Assembly (NCBI RefSeq): GCF_001493375.1
Contig: NZ_LN929758.1
Span: 1 to 64,000 of the forward strand
Reading direction: 5' to 3'
Source: Streptomyces specialis
GTDB lineage: Bacteria; Actinomycetota; Actinomycetes; Streptomycetales; Streptomycetaceae
Length of the DNA stretch: 64,000 bases
The notes under the pieces: model-generated
Databases searched by the model: none
What the model was told of the DNA's origin: nothing
What the model saw: the letters and a program-made list of their open reading frames with translations, nothing else
Program-made: the position numbers and the translations under genes
Shown: one piece after another, positions 28,183-37,203 of the stretch
Numbering within the stretch: the first letter of the stretch is position 1
Layout: every line of letters starts with the position of its first letter

Positions 28183-28208
28183 GATGGGGCTCTTTCCGGT
28201 TGGTTCGG

Positions 28209-28628
28209 TCAGGCGTTGGGCTCGGCCGCCGAGACGTCGGCCAGGCCGGATTCCGAGTCCTTCTCGATGGCGAGGTCGCCCAGGCTGATGATGCCTACGA
28301 GCTTGTCGTCGCGCACCACGGGAAGCCGCCGGACGGACTTCTCCCGCATCACGGCGGCGGCCTGCCGGAGCGTGGTCCTGGGGTCGATCGTGACCAGCCG
28401 TTCGTGGCTGGCGGCCTCGGCGACGGGGGTGGAGGCGGGCCGGTCGGCGGCGACGACGCGGACCGCGATGTCACGGTCGGTGATGATGCCGACCAGGCGG
28501 CCGTTCTCGACGACCGCCACGTTCCCGGTGTCGTTGTCCTTCATGAGCTGGGCGGCCCTGGCCACCGTGTCCTGCTCGCCGACCGTCGCGGGCTCGCGGG
28601 TCATCAGCTCGGCTACCGTGCGTGCCAT
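28209..28628 (-). CDS. Two-CBS-domain protein
   Basis: This 139-residue protein is only a CBS pair: VAELMTREPATVGEQDTVARAA to LVGIITDRDIAVRVV, then TIDPRTTLRQAAAVMREKSVRRLPVV to LVGIISLGDLA. Stand-alone CBS pairs bind adenosyl nucleotides and act as energy or stress sensors; relatives include hypoxia-responsive proteins of mycobacteria. It heads a minus-strand operon with DUF2267 and the epimerase. A GTTT-N14-GGGTTA element lies upstream. Confidence 0.92.
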   Translation of the reverse strand: MARTVAELMTREPATVGEQDTVARAAQLMKDNDTGNVAVVENGRLVGIITDRDIAVRVVAADRPASTPVAEAASHERLVTIDPRTTLRQAAAVMREKSVRRLPVVRDDKLVGIISLGDLAIEKDSESGLADVSAAEPNA

Positions 28629-28705
28629 GGGTTTCGGCTCCTCGATGCTGGTCGATTCTGCTTGTCGCTGGATGCTGGGTCGATCTCACCTGGGACGAGT
28701 GCGGG

Positions 28706-28729
28706 TAACCCGGGCCGGGCGCGGAAAAC
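28706..28729 (-). promoter_or_regulatory. SigB-like promoter for the CBS-DUF2267 operon
   Basis: On the minus strand: GTTT, 14-base spacer, GGGTTA, about 78 bases before ATG 28628. The -10 differs slightly from GGGTAC, so this is weaker than the others. Confidence 0.45.
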
Positions 28730-28885
28730 CTCCTGTCCGGCGTTCCGTCCGGCGTTGTTTCCCGGCCCGAGATGTCCCGAGATGTGCGGTGACCGGTTAA
28801 CGGGCAGACTTGTCGCAGCGGCCTCTTCCCGTGGCGAGCACAGAGCGGAAACGCGCGCCCACCCTCACCTGGGAGAGCACGAACG

Positions 28886-29842
28886 ATGAATACACCCGCA
28901 CAGCCCCACCCCCAGCATCAGCCCCCGGCGCCTTCCCGGTCGCAGCCGAGAAAGCGGCGCCACCCGCACGACGACGCGCCGGACACGAGCCGCCAATTCC
29001 AGCGGATCGCGGAATTGCCGCCGTGCCCGGAGCGGGAGCAACTGCGGCGCGATGTCATCTGCGCCTGGATTCCGATGGCGGACCGGCTGGCCCGGACATT
29101 CCGTGACCGGGGGGAGGCGCTGGAGGATCTGGAGCAGGTCGCCGCGCTCGGTCTGGTGAAGGCCGTTCACCGGTACGACCCCAGCCGGGGGCGGCCGTTC
29201 GAGAGTTACGCGGTGCCGACGATCGTCGGCGAGGTGAAGCGGCACTTCCGCGACCACATGTGGGGGCTGCACGTGCCCAGGCGCACCCAGGAGTTGCGCA
29301 ACCGGGTACGGGCGGCGAGTCGGCAGCTCACCTACCGGCTCGACGACCGGGGGCCGAGCGTGGAGCAGATCGCGCAGCACAGCGGGCTGACCGAGGACGA
29401 GGTCAGGACCGGTCTGGAGGCGCTGGAGAGCTTCAGCACGCTCTCGTTGAACGCCGAACTGCCGGGGGCGGACGGCGACTACTCGCTGATGGACACGCTC
29501 GGCGCGCCCGAGCCCGGCTTCGACCGGGTGGTGGACCGCGAGTCGGTGAAGAGCCCGCTGCGCGCGCTGCCGGAGCGGGAGCGGGAGATCCTCTACCTGC
29601 GGTACTTCCACGGCATGACGCAGAGCCGGATCGCCCGGCAGCTCGGCATCTCGCAGATGCACGTCTCGCGGCTGCTGAGCCGGGCGTGCGAACGCATCCG
29701 GGCCGAGGTGGAGGGCTGCCCGGACGACGGCGCCACCGCGGACGGCGGCCCGGACGGCGGAATCGGGGGCGTGGGACGGATCGATCGTTTGGACGGCGGT
29801 GATCAGGGGACCCGGCCCGCCGCCCGACGCACGGCCGCCTGA
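28886..29842 (+). CDS. SigB/SigF-family RNA polymerase sigma factor
   Basis: This 318-residue protein has sigma regions 2 (DRLARTFRDRGEALEDLEQVAALGLVKAV then RGRPFESYAVPTIVGEVKRHFRDH), 3 (VPRRTQELRNRVRAAS) and 4 (LPEREREILYLRYFHGMTQSRIARQLGISQMHVSRLLSRAC). GEVKRHFRD and the SQMHVSRLL recognition helix identify the SigB/F/G family, which directs stress and development genes. A disordered N-terminus and a Gly-rich C-terminal tail flank the core. No anti-sigma or antagonist gene is next to it. Several genes in 15-36 kb carry promoters of the type this family reads. ATG 28886 has GGGAGAG upstream. Confidence 0.95.
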   Translation: MNTPAQPHPQHQPPAPSRSQPRKRRHPHDDAPDTSRQFQRIAELPPCPEREQLRRDVICAWIPMADRLARTFRDRGEALEDLEQVAALGLVKAVHRYDPSRGRPFESYAVPTIVGEVKRHFRDHMWGLHVPRRTQELRNRVRAASRQLTYRLDDRGPSVEQIAQHSGLTEDEVRTGLEALESFSTLSLNAELPGADGDYSLMDTLGAPEPGFDRVVDRESVKSPLRALPEREREILYLRYFHGMTQSRIARQLGISQMHVSRLLSRACERIRAEVEGCPDDGATADGGPDGGIGGVGRIDRLDGGDQGTRPAARRTAA

Positions 29843-29892
29843 CCGCACGGCCGCCCGACGACACAGCCGCCGAACAAGGGGGAACCCACTCC

Positions 29893-31263
29893 ATGCCGCC
29901 CCACCACATCGCGCCGCCGGACCATCGCACCGCCGGGACCACCGGGGACCTGCCCCGGGTGAGGACCGCCGACGAGGCGCGCGCCGCGGTCAGGATCCTG
30001 CTGCCCGCCCTCGCCGAAGGGGTGATCCGGCGCCGCCGCTGGGCGATGGCCACCGCCGAACGGCTCCAGGCGGACCGCGGCGCGATCGACACGCTGCGGG
30101 ACCTGCGCGCCCGGTACGGCGCGGGGCCGCTGTGGCTGCCCGCCGGCGGCCGGTCCCTCGTGCTGCTGCTGGACAGCGGCGATCTGGCGCGGGGGCTGCG
30201 CGAGACGCCGGAGCCGTTCAGCCCCGCCACTCCGGAGAAACGGCGGGCCCTGGAGCAGTTCCAGCCGCACGGCTCGCTGATCTCCCGGGGCGCGCCGCGC
30301 GCGGTGCGGCGGCGGCTGAACGAGCTGGCGCTCGACACGCCGCACCCCCTGCACCGGGTGGCGCCCGCTGTCGCGGGGCGGGTCCGCGAGGAGGCGGCGG
30401 AGGTGGCGGCGCGCGCCACCCGCGACGGCCTCGACTGGGACCTGTTCGCGCGGGGATGGTGGCGGTCGGTGCGGCGGATCGTGCTCGGTGACGCGGCGCG
30501 CGACGCCCACGACCTGACGCGGCGGCTGGCCGGGCTGCGCGCGGCGGGGAACTGGTCGCTGCTGCACCCCCGGCGCCGGCTGGCGCGGGCCGAGTTCCTG
30601 GTGCGGCTCCAGCGGTACGCGTTCCAGGCCGGGGCGGACACCCTGGCCGGGCAGCTCCATCTGGGGGACACCGGCCCGGAGGCCGATCCGGTCGGGCAGG
30701 TTCCGCACTGGTTGTTCGCCTTCGACGCGGCGGGGATGGCCACGCTGCGGGCGCTGGCGCTGCTGGCCGGTCATCCGGAGGCCGCCGCCCGTGCCAGGGC
30801 GGAGCTGACGGGCGCGGACCTGGCCGCCCCCGCGCCGCTGCCGTTCCTGCGGGCCTGTGTGCTGGAGTCGGTGCGGCTGTGGCCGACGACCCCGGTGCTG
30901 CTGCGCGAGAGCACCGAGCCGACGCGATGGGGGGACGCGACGGTGTCGCGGGGCACGGCGTTCGCGGCGTTCACCCCGTACTTCCACCGCGCCGAGCCGG
31001 GCGGCTCGTACGGGGACCGGTTCGAACCCGACATCTGGCTGGACGGCCGGGCGGCGGAAAACCCGGCGCTGGTCCCGTTCAGCGCCGGTCCCGGGGTGTG
31101 TCCCGGGGAGAACGTGGTGCTGCTGACCGCGAGCACCTGGCTGGGGGTGCTGCTGTCGGGCCGGACGTTCACCCTCGACTCCCCTGTGCGCCCGCACCCG
31201 CGTGCGCCGATCCCGGCGACGCTGAACCACTTCGGTCTGCGCTTCACGGCCCGGCGCGGCTGA
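29893..31263 (+). CDS. Cytochrome P450
   Basis: This 456-residue protein has an I-helix AAGMAT near residue 280 (the A-G-x-x-T oxygen-activation motif), ESVR at about 325 for the ExxR salt bridge, and the heme-ligand loop FSAGPGVCPGENVV with Cys near 403. The N-terminal half is divergent and lacks a membrane anchor. It follows the sigma gene by 50 bases and may be co-transcribed. No ferredoxin gene is adjacent, so redox partners are supplied elsewhere. Substrate unknown; the PGVCPGE loop departs from the more usual F-G-x-G-x-H-x-C. Confidence 0.88.
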   Translation: MPPHHIAPPDHRTAGTTGDLPRVRTADEARAAVRILLPALAEGVIRRRRWAMATAERLQADRGAIDTLRDLRARYGAGPLWLPAGGRSLVLLLDSGDLARGLRETPEPFSPATPEKRRALEQFQPHGSLISRGAPRAVRRRLNELALDTPHPLHRVAPAVAGRVREEAAEVAARATRDGLDWDLFARGWWRSVRRIVLGDAARDAHDLTRRLAGLRAAGNWSLLHPRRRLARAEFLVRLQRYAFQAGADTLAGQLHLGDTGPEADPVGQVPHWLFAFDAAGMATLRALALLAGHPEAAARARAELTGADLAAPAPLPFLRACVLESVRLWPTTPVLLRESTEPTRWGDATVSRGTAFAAFTPYFHRAEPGGSYGDRFEPDIWLDGRAAENPALVPFSAGPGVCPGENVVLLTASTWLGVLLSGRTFTLDSPVRPHPRAPIPATLNHFGLRFTARRG

Positions 31264-31288
31264 GCCGCCCGGCGGTACGATCGCCACC

Positions 31289-31796
31289 GTGAGCGGACAA
31301 CCTCGTGGGAGTGCCCTGTCGTTGGCCCGGTTCGCCCTGACGGGCACCGTCGCGGTCTACATGGCGCTGGTCGCGTTCGGGAACATCACGGACTTCGGCA
31401 CCAACCAGGAGTTCGTCCGGCACGTGCTGGCGATGGACACCACGTTCCAGGACGAGGACCTGATGTGGCGCGCGGTCGAGTCGCGGACGCTCCAGGACAT
31501 CGCGTATGTCGCGATCATCGTCTGGGAGACGGCGACGGCCCTGGTGCTGCTGGCGGCGAGCTGGCTCTGGGTCCCCGTTCTGCGGCGCCGCACGCCGCCG
31601 GGCCGCGCCCTCCGGGCCGGCTCGCTGGGGCTGGTGATGGTGCTGCTGCTGTTCGGGCTGGGCTTCATGGCCATCGGCGGCGAGTGGTTCGCGATGTGGC
31701 AGTCCGACGCCTGGAACGGCCTGGACGCCGCCGCCCGCAACGTTCTCCTGGCGGGCGTCGCCCTGGTGGTGCTCCACCTCCCGGACGGCGCCCACC
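31289..31796 (+). CDS. DUF2165-like membrane protein, 3' end lost to adapter
   Basis: This predicted small membrane protein of about 170 visible residues has four hydrophobic segments (VAVYMALVAFGNI, IAYVAIIVWETATALVLLAAS, LGLVMVLLLFGLGFMAIGG, NVLLAGVALVVLHL). FGNITDFGTN and the GGEWFAMWQS segment match the DUF2165 family. Nearly all of the expected length is present, but the natural C-terminus and stop are missing because Nextera adapter sequence begins at about 31797. GTG 31289 is the start. Function unknown. Confidence 0.8.
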
Positions 31797-31930
31797 CCGT
31801 CTCTTTTACACATCTCCCAGCCCCCGAGACAGGCAGAAAACTCGTATGCCGTCTTCTGCTTGGAAAAAAAAAAAAAAAAAAAACACCCACTATCTGTATC
31901 CATCGCCCGACACACACACAACACAGACCA
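31797..31930. other. Nextera adapter read-through and false join (A)
   Basis: 31797-31815 matches the Nextera mosaic end read-through (CTGTCTCTTATACACATCT, with a few errors). It is followed by the i7 side, an index reading AGGCAGAA (31831-31838), the P7 tail ACTCGTATGCCGTCTTCTG and a 20-base A run (31864-31883). The low-quality bases up to about 31930 are not genomic. The join removes the 3' ends of two convergent genes and an unknown length of DNA. Confidence 0.95.
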
Positions 31931-32113
31931 GTTCTTGAGCGCCTCGCGGCGGGTGTCGATCGCGCGGGTGATCGCCGGGCGGTCGGCGTGCGTGTGTTCG
32001 TAGCGCAGGAGCTTGTCCAGCTCGGGCGGTGACAGCGACTTGATGCGGTGTTCGATCTCGCCGGCGGGCAGGCCGTCGTAGTTCTCGATCGGGGGGTTCT
32101 CGTGGTCGCTCAT
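31931..32113 (-). CDS. Small acidic protein, C-terminus truncated by adapter
   Basis: This is a partial small protein: about 61 residues are readable (MSDHENPPIENYDGLPAGEI, then SPPELDKLLRYEHTHADRPA) before the frame runs into adapter-derived sequence. The YDGLP...LSPPELDKLLRYEHTHADRPAI pattern resembles short helical domains found in actinomycete stress proteins (possibly DUF8129-like, from memory). ATG 32113 lies about 20 bases after the SDR stop, at the end of the minus-strand operon that begins near 36.0 kb. Function unknown. Confidence 0.6.
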
Positions 32114-32132
32114 GGGGTGCTCCTCGGGTGCG

Positions 32133-33011
32133 TCAGGGCAGTTGCTGGCCGCCGGTGGCGTTCATGATCTCGGCCGTCACGTAACTCGCGTCCTGGGAGG
32201 CGAGGAAGACGTACGCCGGGGCCATCTCCGCGGGCTGGGCGGCGCGGCCCAGGGGGGAGGAGGCGCCGAACTCGCTGGTGTCCGGCATCGTGGCCGGGAT
32301 CAGCGGGGTCCAGACCGGGCCGGGCGCCACGGCGTTGACGCGGATGCCGTGCTGCGCGACGTGCGCCGCCAGGCCCTTGGTGAACGTGACGATCGCGCCC
32401 TTCGTCATGGCGTAGTCCAGCAGGTGCGGGCTGGGCTGGTACGCCTGGACCGATGTCGTGTTGATGATGCTGCCGCCGGCCGGGATGTGCGGCAGCGCCA
32501 TGCGGGTCAGCCAAAACATCCCGTAGAGGTTGGTGCGCATCACGCGATCGAACTGCTCGGTGGTGATCTTCTCGATGCTCTCCGGCTGCGACATCTGGTA
32601 GGCCGCGTTGTTGACGAGGATGTCGATCCGGCCGCCGAACTCGGAGACCGCGCGCTCCACCAGGCGGCGGCACTGGTCCTCCTCGCGGATGTCGCACGGC
32701 AGCGCGACGGCGCGGCGGCCCGCCTCCGTCACCAGGCGGCACGTCTCCTCCGCCTCGGACTCCTCCTCCGGCAGATGGCTGAACACCACATCGGCGCCCT
32801 CGCGGGCGTAGGCCAGCGCGACGGCGCGGCCGATGCCGGAATCGCCGCCGGTGATCAGCGCGTTGCGGTCCCGGAGCCGGTCACAGCCCCGGTACGTCTC
32901 CTCCCCGTGGTCGGGGCGCGGCGCCATCTCCTCGGTGTCCCCCGGGGGTTCCTGCGACTGCTGGGGGAACTCCGGCTGGGGGTGGCGTCGCGTCGGGTCG
33001 TCGGTGGTCAT
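32133..33011 (-). CDS. SDR family oxidoreductase (stress-type, YghA/YhdG-like)
   Basis: This 292-residue SDR has a long disordered N-terminal extension rich in Pro/Gln/Glu. It then carries GGDSGIGRAVALAYAREGADV, NNAAYQMSQP, the catalytic Ser (NTTSVQAYQ) and YAMTKGAI. The extension plus DSGIGRA core is typical of the general-stress SDRs of the YhdG/YghA type, which reduce aldehydes or sugars. ATG 33011 is preferred because AAGGA lies six bases before it; ATG 33017 is too close. It follows the TPP enzyme gene by 33 bases in one operon. Confidence 0.9.
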   Translation of the reverse strand: MTTDDPTRRHPQPEFPQQSQEPPGDTEEMAPRPDHGEETYRGCDRLRDRNALITGGDSGIGRAVALAYAREGADVVFSHLPEEESEAEETCRLVTEAGRRAVALPCDIREEDQCRRLVERAVSEFGGRIDILVNNAAYQMSQPESIEKITTEQFDRVMRTNLYGMFWLTRMALPHIPAGGSIINTTSVQAYQPSPHLLDYAMTKGAIVTFTKGLAAHVAQHGIRVNAVAPGPVWTPLIPATMPDTSEFGASSPLGRAAQPAEMAPAYVFLASQDASYVTAEIMNATGGQQLP

Positions 33012-33043
33012 CGACATTCCTTCTGGTCCCTTCGGTGGATGGT

Positions 33044-34882
33044 TCAGTGCCTGCGGTGCTTCGCCGGGCGGCGGGCGTCGCGCTCCGCCGACTCGTCGCC
33101 GCCCGCCAGGAGTTCCTGGAGCTTCGACTTGATGCCCTTCTTCACGACCGAGCCCCGGTCCGAGTCGCCCTTGAGCAACGCCTTGGCCGTGGACTCCAGT
33201 TGCTCCCACGTCGCGGAGGGCGGGATCGGCGGTACCGCCGGATCGGTCACGAACTCCACGACCGCGGGTCCTGGCGCGGCCAGCGCCTCGGACCAGGCCG
33301 CCTCCACGTCCTCCGGCCGCTCGACCCGGACGCCGGACAGCCCGATCATCCGCGCGAACGCCGCCACCGACACGTCGGGCAGCTCCTGCGACGGCAGGAA
33401 CTGCGGGGCGCCGGACATCGCGCGCATCTCCCAGGTGACCTGGTTCAGGTCGTGGTTGTTCCAGACCCCGACGACCAGCCGCGGATCCTGCCACGTGTGC
33501 TGGTACTTGGCGGCCGTGATCAGCTCGGCCATGCCGTTCATCTGCATCGCGCCGTCCCCGGCGAGCGCGACCACCGGCCGGTCGGGGTGGGCGAACTTGG
33601 CGCCGATCGCGTACGGCACCGCGCAGCCCATGGTGGCCAGCGTCCCGGAGAGCGAGCCGCGCATCGTGCCGCGCATGGTGATGTGGCGGGCGGACCAGTT
33701 GGGCACGGAGGCGGAGTCGACGGTGAGGATCGCGTTGTCCGGCAGCATCGGGTCCAGGCAGTGCGCCACGTACGGCGGGTTGATCGGGTGGGCCGACACC
33801 AGCTCCGCCTGCCGGGCCAGCGCGTCGCGCCAGCGTTCCATGGCGGCGGCGACGCGTTCGTGCCGTTCCCGGGCGTCGGACCTCTGGCGCAGCAGCGGCA
33901 GCAGGCGGCGCAGGGTGGCGCGGGCGTCGCCGACGAGGTTCACCTCGAACGGGTAGCGCATGCCGATCCTGCCGGGGTCCACGTCGATCTGCACGGCCCT
34001 GGCCTTGCCGAACTCCGGCAGGAACTGGCTGTAGGGGAAGCTCGACCCGATCACGATCAGCGTGTCGCAGTCCCGCATCAACTCGTAGGAGGGGCGGGTG
34101 CCGAGCAGGCCGATCGTGCCGGTGACGAACGGCAGCGTGTCGGGCAGAACGTCCTTGCCGAGGAGGGCCTTGGCGACGCCGGCGCCCAGGGTGTCGGCGA
34201 GTTCCTCGATCTCGGCGCGGGCCCCGGCCGCGCCCTGCCCGATGAGGATCGCGGTGTCCGTACCGGAGTTGATGACCTCGGCGGCCCGCTCCAGGGCGTC
34301 GTCGGCGGGGGTGGTGGTCCAGCCGCTGAACTCCCGGCTGGAGGGCACCATTTTGAACGCGTGGTCCGGCGGCTCGTAGGTGAGGGTCTGCACGTCGGCC
34401 GGGACCACCACGACGGCCGGGGCGCGGCGGGCGGTGGCGGTGCGGATCGCGCGGTCCAGCACGTTGGGCAACTGCTCGGGGACGTTGACGGTCTCCAGGT
34501 AGGCGGCGACGTCCTTGAACAGGGCGTGCAGGTCCACCTCCTGCTGGTAGGAGCCGCCCATGGCGCTGCGGTTGGTCTGCCCGACGATCGCGAGAACGGG
34601 AACGTGGTCGAGGGCCGCGTCGTAGAGCCCGTTGAGGAGGTGGATGGCGCCGGGTCCCGAGGTGGCGGCGCAGACGCCGAGCTTTCCGCTGAACTTGGCG
34701 TAGCCGACGGCCTGGAACGCGGCCATCTCCTCGTGCCGGGCCTGCACGAACCGGGGTTCGTTGTCCGCCTCGCCCCAAGCGGCGAGGATGCCGTTGATGC
34801 CGTCGCCGGGGTATCCGTAGACGACTTCGACGTCCCACTCGCGCAGCCGGGCGAGGATGTGGTCGGCGACTGTCTGGCTCAT
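33044..34882 (-). CDS. TPP-dependent enzyme, pyruvate oxidase/dehydrogenase-like
   Basis: This 612-residue protein has the three-domain acetolactate-synthase/pyruvate-oxidase layout. The N-terminal PYR domain has the catalytic Glu in RHEEMAAFQAVGYAK, the middle domain follows, and the C-terminal domain has the TPP motif GDGAMQMNGMAELITAAKY...WNNHDLNQ. It most resembles PoxB-type pyruvate oxidases/dehydrogenases, which decarboxylate pyruvate to acetate. A Lys/Arg-rich C-terminal tail of about 50 residues is present. In actinomycetes such genes are often under stress sigma control; here it is in an operon with an epimerase upstream and an SDR downstream. Confidence 0.85.
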   Translation of the reverse strand: MSQTVADHILARLREWDVEVVYGYPGDGINGILAAWGEADNEPRFVQARHEEMAAFQAVGYAKFSGKLGVCAATSGPGAIHLLNGLYDAALDHVPVLAIVGQTNRSAMGGSYQQEVDLHALFKDVAAYLETVNVPEQLPNVLDRAIRTATARRAPAVVVVPADVQTLTYEPPDHAFKMVPSSREFSGWTTTPADDALERAAEVINSGTDTAILIGQGAAGARAEIEELADTLGAGVAKALLGKDVLPDTLPFVTGTIGLLGTRPSYELMRDCDTLIVIGSSFPYSQFLPEFGKARAVQIDVDPGRIGMRYPFEVNLVGDARATLRRLLPLLRQRSDARERHERVAAAMERWRDALARQAELVSAHPINPPYVAHCLDPMLPDNAILTVDSASVPNWSARHITMRGTMRGSLSGTLATMGCAVPYAIGAKFAHPDRPVVALAGDGAMQMNGMAELITAAKYQHTWQDPRLVVGVWNNHDLNQVTWEMRAMSGAPQFLPSQELPDVSVAAFARMIGLSGVRVERPEDVEAAWSEALAAPGPAVVEFVTDPAVPPIPPSATWEQLESTAKALLKGDSDRGSVVKKGIKSKLQELLAGGDESAERDARRPAKHRRH

Positions 34883-34922
34883 CTCGCTTCCCTTCCGGGG
34901 GCATTCACATCAGGGGTGCGGG

Positions 34923-36032
34923 TCAGGGGCGCCGGCCGACGCCCGTGGCGAACTCGGAGAAGCGGCCGTGCCGCAAACGCGGGCGCAGCGGCGGGGTGTT
35001 CGCCCCGGCGTTGTGCCGCAGTCCGTCGATCAGGTCGCGGAGGGCGTCCTCCGCCGTGAACCGGGGCTTCCAGCCCAGCTCGTGCGCCGCGCGGGAGCAG
35101 TCCATGACGGGCAACCGCAGCAGCGCGTCGAAGAGTTGCGGCTGCGCGGGGGCCAGGCGCGCGTGCCAGGCGGCGGCCACGGCGCTCCGCAGGACACCGC
35201 GCGGCATCCGGACCACGCGGGCGTCGAACATGCGGGCCAGCAGGGCGGCGTCCACCACCGGATCGGCGGCCAGGTTGAACGCGCCGCGCACGTCGCGGAC
35301 GACGGCCAGCCGGTACGCCTCGGCCACGTCGCTGGTCCGCAGCACCTGGAACCGCAGCCCGGGCACGTCGGGCACCACCGGGGTCAGCCCGGGGCGGACG
35401 AGGGGGCCGAAGAGCAGCGGGCCGAGGAAGAGGCGGCGCTGTTCGGCGGCGGACTCGCGGGCGAAGAGGAAACCCGGCCGCATGCGGACCACCCGGGTGT
35501 CGGGCCGCTCGTGCTCGAAGATGTCGAGCAGCCGTTCGACGTACGCCTTCTCGCGGCTGTAGGGCGCGTCGGGCCAGCCGTGGGTGGGCCAGCTCTCGTC
35601 CACCGCGCGGTCCTGCGGGCCGGGCGAGTAGGCGCCGACGGAGGACGCGACGACGAGCGCCGGGACGCGGGCCTCGGCGACGGCGTCGAGGAGGTGGCGG
35701 GTGCCCAGCGCGTTGGCGCGCCAGGTCATCAGGGGGTCGCGGGTGGGCTGGATCAGCCAGGCCAGGTGCACCACGGCGTCGGCGTCGCGGAAGTGCCCGG
35801 TCAGCTCGGCGCGCGCGGTCTCGCCGTGCCGCAGGTCCACCGCCGCCCAGGCGGTCTTCTCGACCGGCCAGTCCGGGACGCGGCGGGCGAGCCCCACGAC
35901 GGAGGAGACGGCCGGGTCGCCGGCGAGTGCTCTGACGACGTGGCTCCCGACGTTGCCCGTCGCGCCGACCACGACGACGCGCAGCCCCTCGGCGCGGCGG
36001 GCCTGGGCCCGTTCGGCGTTCTCCGTTGACAT
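34923..36032 (-). CDS. NAD-dependent epimerase/dehydratase (2)
   Basis: This 369-residue extended SDR has VVVVGATGNVGSHVVRALAG near residues 18-37, ASSVGAYSPG and YSREK. It is the paralogue of the protein at 26723-27766. ATG 36032 follows GAGAGGA with nine-base spacing. It heads the minus-strand operon epimerase, TPP enzyme, SDR, small protein, driven by a GTGT-N16-GGGTAC promoter that faces the promoter of the heptose operon. Confidence 0.87.
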   Translation of the reverse strand: MSTENAERAQARRAEGLRVVVVGATGNVGSHVVRALAGDPAVSSVVGLARRVPDWPVEKTAWAAVDLRHGETARAELTGHFRDADAVVHLAWLIQPTRDPLMTWRANALGTRHLLDAVAEARVPALVVASSVGAYSPGPQDRAVDESWPTHGWPDAPYSREKAYVERLLDIFEHERPDTRVVRMRPGFLFARESAAEQRRLFLGPLLFGPLVRPGLTPVVPDVPGLRFQVLRTSDVAEAYRLAVVRDVRGAFNLAADPVVDAALLARMFDARVVRMPRGVLRSAVAAAWHARLAPAQPQLFDALLRLPVMDCSRAAHELGWKPRFTAEDALRDLIDGLRHNAGANTPPLRPRLRHGRFSEFATGVGRRP

Positions 36033-36120
36033 CGCAACCGGTCCTCTCGTCCGCACATCCCCGGCGATCGCTCGGGATCACGCGGGAATCATTCGGCAAA
36101 CCACACGCGGAACTGGCCGG

Positions 36121-36146
36121 GTACCCACCGCTCCCGGGCAGAACAC
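36121..36146 (-). promoter_or_regulatory. SigB-type promoter for the epimerase-TPP-SDR operon
   Basis: On the minus strand: GTGT, 16-base spacer, GGGTAC, about 88 bases before ATG 36032. It lies directly beside a second promoter of the same type on the plus strand, so this divergent region may be co-controlled. Confidence 0.55.
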
Positions 36147-36149
36147 CCC

Positions 36150-36174
36150 GTTTGCCCGAATTCCCGGGGGGTAC
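36150..36174 (+). promoter_or_regulatory. SigB-type promoter for the heptose/glycan operon
   Basis: GTTT (36150-36153), 15-base spacer, GGGTAC (36169-36174), 32 bases before ATG 36207. It is one of the best matches in the window to GNNT-N14-16-GGGTAC. Confidence 0.65.
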
Positions 36175-36206
36175 TTGGAGGCGGTCGTTGACGAAAGGAA
36201 CCTGAC

Positions 36207-37151
36207 ATGCGCTTCCGACACGCTGTCGTCACCGGCGGAGCCGGATTCCTGGGTTCGCATCTGTGCACCGCGCTGCTCGATCGGGGAGTGGCTGTCACCT
36301 GCATCGATGACATGTGCACCGCCGCCCCGGACAACATCGCCCATCTCACCGACCGGCCCGGTTTCACGGTGCGGCACGCCGATGTCGTGCGGCCGTTCGC
36401 CGTCGGCGCCCCGGTCGATCTCGTCCTGCACTTCGCCTCCCCCGCCTCCCCGGCCGACTACCTGCGGCTGCCGATCCACACCCTGGAGACGGGCAGCCTC
36501 GGCACCCGCAACGCCCTGGCCCTGGCGCGCGAGCACGGGGCCCGTTTCGTGCTGGCGTCCACGTCCGAGGTGTACGGCGACCCGCGGCAGCACCCGCAGC
36601 CCGAGACCTACTGGGGGCATGTGAACCCGGTCGGGCCGCGCAGCGTGTACGACGAGGCGAAACGGTTCGGCGAGGCGCTGACCATGGCCGAGGCCGAGGT
36701 CAACGGCACCGACACCGGCATCGTGCGGCTGTTCAACACGTACGGGCCGCGGATGCGCGGCCACGACGGGCGGGCCGTGCCGACGTTCATCCGGCAGGCG
36801 CTGGACGGCGAGCCGCTGACCGTGACCGGCGACGGGCGGCAGACCCGTTCCCTCACCTATGTGGACGACACCGTGCGCGGGGTGCTGGCGATGGCCGCGT
36901 CCGACCTGCGCGGGCCCGTCAACATCGGCAACCCCGTCGAGATCACCATGGGGGACCTGGCACGCCTGGTGATCCGGCTGACCGGCTCCTCCTCCACGGT
37001 CCGCATGATCGAACGCCCCACCGACGACCCGACCGTGCGCTGCCCCGACATCACCCTGGCCCGCGGCAAGCTCCAGTGGGAGCCGGAGGTCGCCGCCGAG
37101 GAGGGTTTGGCCCGCACCATCGCCTGGTACCGGGCACCCGTCGCCGCCTGA
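36207..37151 (+). CDS. Nucleotide-sugar epimerase/dehydratase (UDP-glucuronate decarboxylase-like)
   Basis: This 314-residue extended SDR has TGGAGFLGSH (residues 9-18), catalytic STSEVYG (about 118-124) and YDEAK (Y148, K152). The stretch QPETYWGHVNPVGPRSVYDEAKRFGE is typical of UDP-glucuronate decarboxylase (UXS) and related enzymes making UDP-xylose or dTDP sugars. It heads the glycan operon, whose later genes make a nucleotide-activated heptose, so it may supply a second sugar or modify one. Good ribosome site AAAGGAA. Confidence 0.88.
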   Translation: MRFRHAVVTGGAGFLGSHLCTALLDRGVAVTCIDDMCTAAPDNIAHLTDRPGFTVRHADVVRPFAVGAPVDLVLHFASPASPADYLRLPIHTLETGSLGTRNALALAREHGARFVLASTSEVYGDPRQHPQPETYWGHVNPVGPRSVYDEAKRFGEALTMAEAEVNGTDTGIVRLFNTYGPRMRGHDGRAVPTFIRQALDGEPLTVTGDGRQTRSLTYVDDTVRGVLAMAASDLRGPVNIGNPVEITMGDLARLVIRLTGSSSTVRMIERPTDDPTVRCPDITLARGKLQWEPEVAAEEGLARTIAWYRAPVAA

Positions 37152-37203
37152 CCACCGGCCCGGCCGCACCGACCCCCACGAACTCCCAGCCCGGAGGGCC
37201 TTC

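Noticed and set aside
31797..31930. Poly-A run and odd sequence as a possible insertion or retroelement tail
   Set aside because: The sequence matches Illumina Nextera adapter with index and P7 tail.
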